A stretch of DNA of 64,000 bases from Cruorifilaria tuberocauda (taxonomy: Eukaryota > Nematoda > Chromadorea > Rhabditida > Onchocercidae). The first letter of the stretch is position 1. The number at the start of each line of letters is the position of its first letter. The notes under the pieces are model-generated. The model worked only from the letters and a program-made list of their open reading frames with translations. It did no database searches and had not been told where the DNA came from. The DNA lies in NCBI GenBank assembly GCA_013365365.1, contig JABVXU010000041.1, forward strand, positions 124,001 to 188,000. Direction: 5' to 3'. A program made the position numbers and the translations under genes. Shown here in pieces: positions 53,501 to 64,000 of the stretch.

Positions 53501-55510
53501 GTATGTTTCTATCGTTATACTTCCATAATGATTATGTAATTGATACATTACTTAATGAATTTTTGAGGAGTTAAAGAAAAATTGTTACAGTGTCGATACT
53601 TTTATCTTTTTGACTTGATTTTACGATTTATAAACTGTTTGCCTATACAAAATTAGCTAAAAGCTTCTTGAGCGCCTTCTTGATGTATTTTATGAAAAAG
53701 TTTTTTTAGAGTAATCAGAGAAATCGTTTGCGTAGTTATTGTACTAGATGCCACTTGTCTATCATTTTACGTTAAAGAAGTGTTACGTTCCGTAATCAAT
53801 CAATTCGAAATAAGAGATTCGGTATTTTTTAGTAAAACTGTAAAGCGCTTAGGTTATTTGATCAGATTCTTCTAGACGTTCAGCCTTTGTTTATTCAAAT
53901 TTAGGAGACATTGAAAAATTGTTTGCTTACCCATTTAATGAGTTGACCCAAGTTTGCTTAGCTCAGCAATTCTTTAGCATTACTGAGATTATAATTATAA
54001 TAAATTTTACTCATTATTATGCAGATTGGTTACAGATCACTCAGTGATAACATTTTTTTGTGCATACCCAAAGCTTTTCACTAAACAATTTATTATTTGC
54101 GCATAATCTTTCCACATTGTTTCCAGCTTATATTTATTTCAAAAGTAATTAGAATTATCTGAATTTTCGTAACTATCATTTCAATTATTAACTACAAAAG
54201 TTTCCTGGAGGTGACATCGATCATTGTAGTGGGACTTTTTCGAATAAATTCATCAGATTGTAGTTTCTAGTACAAATAAAAGATTTGAAAGATTTGCGCA
54301 TAATTATAAAAAAGGAAAAAAAAAAGTTTTTTTAGGTTGGAGATGAATGCTGTTTCACTAATATGTAAGACAGATCTGAAACCACTGGTTAAAACTTTCC
54401 ATTTAATCGGCCACGCGTTTTAATCGATTAAATGAAGTAATATTTGACTTTTCCAGGCTAATCATATTTTGTTTTGGTACTGCAGTAGATTAGTTTAAAT
54501 TATTCAGCATAAACGAAAATTTATTTCTGTGATTAGCACAATATACGTATATACTGAAGCAAAAGTGACTGTCAGCATTTGAATTTAAAGATGTTATCTG
54601 TAAAACCAAATGTTTGAAATCGTTTTAATTTTATAGATGAATGATGGTAGCAGTAATGGTGTGAATGATGCATCATCATGTGTCATTTTATAATCACTTG
54701 TGTAATACCCCTATGCCTCCCAATTCATACATGCTTTCATGCAGATTTTTGAACGTTCGTGCTTTTTATATCTTGGATTACAACACCCATATAATTTGCA
54801 ATAGCCTCAAAAGTGATAAGTGAATCCCGTTTAATCAATTTTCATAGACTATCAGGAAGAATCATTATGCATGTAAACATTGACTTTTATTAAATTCTTA
54901 TATTAAATACATCGTTATTTTCATATTTTGGTTTATGTATCAAATTTCATAAAATTTCTGTGGAATAAGTATATCTCCGTAAGCAGGGTAAAGAGAAAAG
55001 GTGGAGAGAATTAGCTGTGTAGGTTTGGATGGTGGATGTGTGTATATGGTTTGCGGGCATCGTCATCATTTCCTTGTGCACACAACTTTCTCCTCACAAC
55101 CATATAGACTCATATAACAGTAGTTGGTGGCTTTTCGCTCATCTCATTTACATTGTTCCCCGCAAATGTATGATTGTACCCACACCTTCAGTACCCCTTT
55201 CTATCCTTAAAAAAATCTGTCAAAACTCGCCGCATATATTTTGTATACATCTGTTCCATCATTGTATGTTCGTGACTTCATGGTTCGCTCGAGATTGTTC
55301 GAATTTCCTTCGGATTTACGTGAGCTTCAAAGTTGGAGAAAAAGATAACGGGGAAGATTTAAGCGGGTAGTTGTCTTGAAAAACTCTGTTTTTAATTAAA
55401 ATTTACCTTGAGTAATGAGTTGGCAGTTTTAGAAGCAGAGATTTGTGTTAAGATTTCAGTATGAATACTAAAATTAACAATTAATGATTATTGAAGAACT
55501 TGGAATTTGA

Positions 55511-57883
<2,373 letters not shown>

Positions 57884-57955
57884 ATTCATACATTATTTCA
57901 TCCGTTAACTGAGGGAGTCATTTTTATTCCATAATTTTGTATTATTTTGCATCGT

Positions 57956-57961
57956 ATTAAA
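57956..57961 (+). terminator. Candidate polyadenylation signal of the SMAD gene
   Basis: ATTAAA variant about 73 bases after the stop codon. No canonical AATAAA was seen nearby. Confidence 0.3.
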
Positions 57962-60270
57962 TTATATCCGGTTTTTTCATAATCAAGAAATTTGTCTTGC
58001 AGTTATAGTTTAACATATAGTTGTCATGAATTGTAACGTTTATATTGATTAATAATGTCTAGCGTCGTTCTAAGACCCTAAAAAATTCGTTGTTTTTTTT
58101 TGTATCTACAGCAACTGGCTGAGCACTCAGAAGGAATGTGCTATGCAGTCAGTAAAAATTCTTCATGCTATCTTTGTAAAATTCTCCTTTTTTTGATTTT
58201 GCTCATCATTTCTAGGCCACAAAGGTGTTCAATGTCTTTTTCACGCGGATTCCATTACCAGATTAAATTCAAAAACATCATTTTTAAAATGATAAAGTAG
58301 GATCGCTGTTCTTCACTGTTAAGGGTACGATTTAATTTGTAGGAATCGGTTTGTTTATGAGAAAGAGATCATCGGTTTATTTATGAGAAAGCTGTCTATT
58401 ACCGAATTGTATTCTTGTGAAAGAAAATAATCATTGGCCTCTAAAGATTATTTAAACATGTTTTTGATGGTGGCATCCTGTATTCTATGTATCTTCGGTC
58501 AAGTGGACCTAGAGATAGATTTTTATAGCTTTCGATGACGCTGTCCGCTTATTGTGTAATAATCCAGGAATTTTGGTTGTATATGGACTGCTCTACTGTT
58601 ATTATAAAATGGAAATTTAATTTTTGTTTTCTTGCCGAACTTTTTAAAATTTATTTTCGTCTGTAACTGCTCAAAGATACTTTCTTCTCAAATGTGGTAT
58701 CTAGTGGTCATTTAAACTATTGCTCTTCTTGTTTCTATTGTGCAAGCCTTTTTATATCTATTTTTCATAACAGTTTTCATTTTATTACTGTTTTTTTATT
58801 TAGGAAAAATGTGATCATTTCAATTTAAAAAGTATTGGTGGTCTATCTTTACATATCTCGTCCTTTATTTTAAAGCTTTTTTCCTATATATTTCATTATT
58901 TTAGTTATATTTTATTAATATTTTATTGTTTGAATTGCAATGCTGTTGCCCTGAACACACAAAATTCTACAGTTATGAGTCGCGTGCGTAAAAAATCTGG
59001 TTGTGAATAAGGAATTGATCGGTTTTTGCAGGAAACTGTTTCGTGATATCTGGCAAACTGTGTGTGCAATTCTCATCATACTTATGTGATTATTTATCGT
59101 ATATTGCATAATGACATTAGCAGGATTTGATCTAATACAAAAATGTGCCAAGAACAGTGTGTCGGAATCATCAGAATAAGGCGATTTCCGGTGCTAAACC
59201 GTGATTTATCTCATGGATCTATAAAAGTGATCACTTTTATGATGATATTGCTTTGATATGACAGTTAGTTTGCGGTAGACATGAGAAAAAGAGTTTTAAC
59301 TGTATGGGACATGGTTGTAATTTGTTTTTTGGAGAGGTATTTCACGAGGTGGTGCTTTAGTGAACTGATAATCCCACGCAGATAAAAATTTCATGCCCTT
59401 CATTTATCATAAATTGTTACTGTGCTTCAACGATTATTCACATGCACTGGGATGGTCATGCTGCTATCATATTCAACATTCTGCCTTAGCAGATTCTCAT
59501 TCCAGCATTTTTTTTTGTTTTAAATTAACTCCGAAGTTTCTCCTTTGATAATTGTCTGCTTATACATTCTTGCTTTCTGTATGATGTTTTGAAGAGAATC
59601 CCATTGGTCGTAGTTTAAAAGATTAGATTGTAATCATACTAAAATGGGTTAAGGTCGATAACATTTAAATTATCTGAAAAACGTGGAAACAGTTCCAAGG
59701 CAGACAATAATATATTTCTTCCATTAATGCTCAAATCAGTTCGATTATTTGGTGGTCCATAAAAACATGATTATCAGGTCGGAAATATTAACCTGTGATA
59801 ACCAAAAAACAATAAAAGACTGACCGTCTGTAAAACAGTCTTTGCATCCTTTTCCCACGATCTGCCGGATAGATTTTTTTTTGCAATAGTTTTCTAAAAT
59901 TTGTGACTTTTTGGAAATTAACATGCATTCGAATAGAATTTCGTGCATTGTTAGTATACTGGTTTTATAATTTTAATAAAAAGTTATCGAACTATGGAAA
60001 TATAATGGTTTAACATTTCATGGTTCAATTATGGAAAAAAATTGAGGCATTTTCATTTCAGAATTATGAGTTTTCAATGTGAGTAGTTTCTAAGTGGTAA
60101 ATTGGTTCTATCCATTCATAAATTACCTCATAACTAAATCATTCCATCAAAACCCTTCCCGAACATATGCCTAATTAGGCGATTTTTTAATTGTTAATCC
60201 ATTCATCGCTAGTTAATGCACTTGTGGCTTCTCATTCTATCAAACGTGAAACGAATGCGTAACGTGAAAA
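57962..60270. other. Intergenic region between SMAD and collagen genes
   Basis: AT-rich. It holds the possible SMAD remnant and a short direct duplication (GGTTTATTTATGAGAAAG and a near copy, 58345-58395). No other supported feature. Confidence 0.6.
58106..58270 (+). pseudogene. Possible remnant of MH2 exons
   Basis: Just downstream of the SMAD gene, an acceptor (TATCTACAG) is followed by QLAEHSEGMCYAV. About 90 bases later an acceptor (CATTTCTAG) is followed by RCSMSFSRGFHYQ. These weakly resemble, in order, the ends of SMAD exon 8 (LLAQSTSQGFHAV) and the start of exon 9 ([16 protein letters not shown]). They could be decayed duplicated exons, or chance. Confidence 0.2.
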
Positions 60271-60271
60271 T

Positions 60272-60277
60272 TTTATT
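60272..60277 (-). terminator. Candidate polyadenylation signal of the collagen gene
   Basis: AATAAA on the minus strand (tttatt on plus), about 90 bases past the collagen stop. Confidence 0.6.
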
Positions 60278-60365
60278 TGGTTGTTGATATAGTTAGATGA
60301 TAGATTGGCAAAATGGCAGTCTGATGTAAGGATGAGACTTCGAATGATACATTCTAACAATGCAC

Positions 60366-62209
<1,844 letters not shown>

Positions 62210-62275
62210 GCCCGAAATCGTTATTGTATCCTTCTCTCTTCGGGCAGTAGAAGTTGCAGGCTTCGATAGTATTTG

Positions 62276-62582
62276 CTATCGTGGTCCTCCTACTCCCTTA
62301 TATATGGCGAGTCCTACTGCACTTCTGGAACTCGTTTCTCGTCTCTCAACGAGCACGCCCTGATTCGATAAGTACTTCTTGCTTCCTTGCATTCTTCGCA
62401 ATCCCTCGACTGGTTGTTCGATGGCAATTGCAAAAATCGTAAGAAAGATGATGAGAAGTACGAGATAGCGCAGGTGAGGTGAATACCGCGGATCGCAAAG
62501 CACACGCCATAATTCCCTCCAGGCATGTTCTATACAAACCCTCCACCAATCGCCATACCGGCTTTGCAACCGTCATTATCAT
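62276..62582 (-). other. GC-rich upstream region of the collagen gene with overlapping open frames
   Basis: Several frames are open across this block on both strands. One minus-strand frame reads RYGDWWRVCIEHAWRELWRV followed by a membrane-like YLVLLIIFLTIFAIAI. That frame has no ATG near its start and runs across the TATA box, so I read the block mainly as collagen promoter. A second minus-strand frame starts at ATG 62582 and runs 78 codons. A small gene here cannot be excluded. Confidence 0.3.
62297..62304 (-). promoter_or_regulatory. TATA box of the collagen gene
   Basis: TATATAAG on the minus strand, about 90 bases before the collagen ATG, which predicts a start site near 62270 and a 5' UTR of about 60 bases. 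Confidence 0.6.
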
Positions 62583-64000
62583 CTACTCGCGAGACCTTCC
62601 CCACCACTTACTACAAAAATTTCCTGCAGCAACACGTCTCCGTTTTACTACAACTCATTCCTTCCCTTCTATACAGACACAGACATACACACATACACGC
62701 AAGTATATTTGCACACAGGTACTATAAAAACATCCTTTTCACCTGTCACTCAAATTGAAGCGCATTATTTTTAAAGTTTTTGCTATTGTGGCAATCAGTC
62801 TTTGTGGTAGAAACATTGAATTGAAAGAATGAAATGCTGATATTTGTACGTTTCTAGCAAGAAATCAAATTCATTTTGATTTATACATAAAATTCGAATT
62901 CTTTTTCATTCGGTTATCAAAAATTGAATAATAGTCCATCTATTCCGATGTTATAAATCCTTTTTACTTTTGATAAGCAAAATTTCAATGCTCAAAATTC
63001 AAACTGGTTCAAATTACATTCCATTGTTTAGAAGTTTCTTTCAAAATTAAATCCATTACACGAATTTGTATTTGTGATTGCCATTTCATTCAAACCGTTT
63101 TTTTACCGCATACCCGATGTTGAACTGTCCCTGAATAGTTTGAATTGAATTATCCTTTAATTGCATTTTTGACGGTGTATTATATGCCGTTTGATTTTCA
63201 AGGATATTTCTCAGATATCATCATCCATCAGATAATCTAAGCTAACCTTTGGTTAAATATTTTAAATTCATGCATGAATTATGAAGTTTGTATGAACAAA
63301 AGAACAATTTGAGAAACTTCCATTGCTGATAATGCGGGAACGAGGGAGGAGAGAGAGAGAGAGAGAAACTGGAATAATGTCGTTTATTCATAGCTTGCAC
63401 GTTACATTGATAGCAAATTTCGGTTATCAAAAAGTAAATAAATAAATAACGAATGAAACGGATGGAAACCTTGAAAACTTACACAGATGGATGTGTCTGC
63501 GGCAGTGTGTATGTGTGTGTATGTCTGTCTATCTGTTTTTTGTTTTTGTACATTGCATTGCCAATGAATATTGAAAATTTTCATCATTTAACAAAATGTT
63601 TCATTGTAAACCTCAATGATATAATTTAATGGGTGTGCAATATTTTCGTCTGATTGATCATACCATATCATCGTATCATTTAAATGCTCCAAGCAAACAT
63701 TCAATTTATTCGATAATTCATTTCATTAGATTTCATCAGATTTCTTCTTATTTTGGAGAAAAATAAAATTAAATTATTGTTTTGTGAGTGCAAGTGTGTT
63801 GTTGTATTCATGTTAAGAATACATTTTATAGTTATCAAAAGAAAAGTTTTAAAATTTAATGCAATTTGTAAGCGAAATATTTACTATAATTTTTAGCCAT
63901 GAATATATTGAAAAAATTTTCTGAAATAAATATTTTATCTGCCACAATCGTTAAGTTCTAGATAATTATCATCACTTTACCGTCACGATCAATTTATCAT
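62583..64000. other. Intergenic region at the right edge
   Basis: AT-rich, with a (GA)n run (63349-63366) and TG-rich low-complexity DNA near 63503-63535. No supported gene. Confidence 0.6.
63349..63366. repeat. (GA)n microsatellite
   Basis: Eighteen bases of uninterrupted GA. Confidence 0.9.

Noticed and set aside
55029..55370. 113-codon plus-strand frame upstream of the SMAD
   Set aside because: Ends before the SMAD start, no MH1 motifs (no PYHY or WRWPDL), no good donor; composition looks random.

Overview
This window is AT-rich nuclear DNA from a nematode. It has intron-rich genes with short GT-AG introns and TTTCAG/TTTTAG-type acceptors, a cuticle collagen, a nematode-style SMAD and the ADAMTS protease GON-1. 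The overall style fits a spirurid or filarial worm, but that placement is inference and no species marker is visible. No rRNA, convincing tRNA, CRISPR array or intact transposon was seen.

Layout. (1) About 0.8-23.3 kb, minus strand: a complete gon-1 gene. I could thread 38 exons with matching splice phases at every junction, from ATG at 23298 to TAA at 819, giving 6525 coding nt and 2174 residues. The order is an N-terminal hydrophobic anchor, prodomain, furin site, zinc metalloprotease, disintegrin-like, first TSP1, Cys-rich, spacer, 17 more TSP1 repeats and a C-terminal GON domain. (2) About 23.5-50 kb: a gene-poor stretch with microsatellites, small hairpins, local duplications and a few exon-like open segments. 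One at 31.5 kb has the right phase to be an alternative first exon of gon-1. (3) About 50.1-51.7 kb, minus strand: four exon-like segments with compatible phases that may be an unrecognised small gene. (4) 52.0-57.9 kb, plus strand: a candidate promoter and noncoding exon, then a nine-exon R-SMAD gene (55511-57883, 398 residues). It has a full MH2 domain, but I see no MH1 domain and no C-terminal SSxS motif. (5) 60.4-62.2 kb, minus strand: a three-exon cuticle collagen of 305 residues with a TATA box and a polyadenylation signal.

The three solid genes act in matrix and growth control. GON-1 remodels basement membrane during gonad and tissue morphogenesis. The collagen is a cuticle component. 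The SMAD is a TGF-beta pathway effector whose L3 loop resembles the Smad2/3 (TGF-beta/activin) class. Nothing shows that they are co-regulated. The strongest oddities are the MH1-less SMAD, weak MH2-like remnants just downstream of it, a perfect 19-bp-arm hairpin inside a gon-1 intron, and the unassigned exon-like cluster at 50-52 kb.
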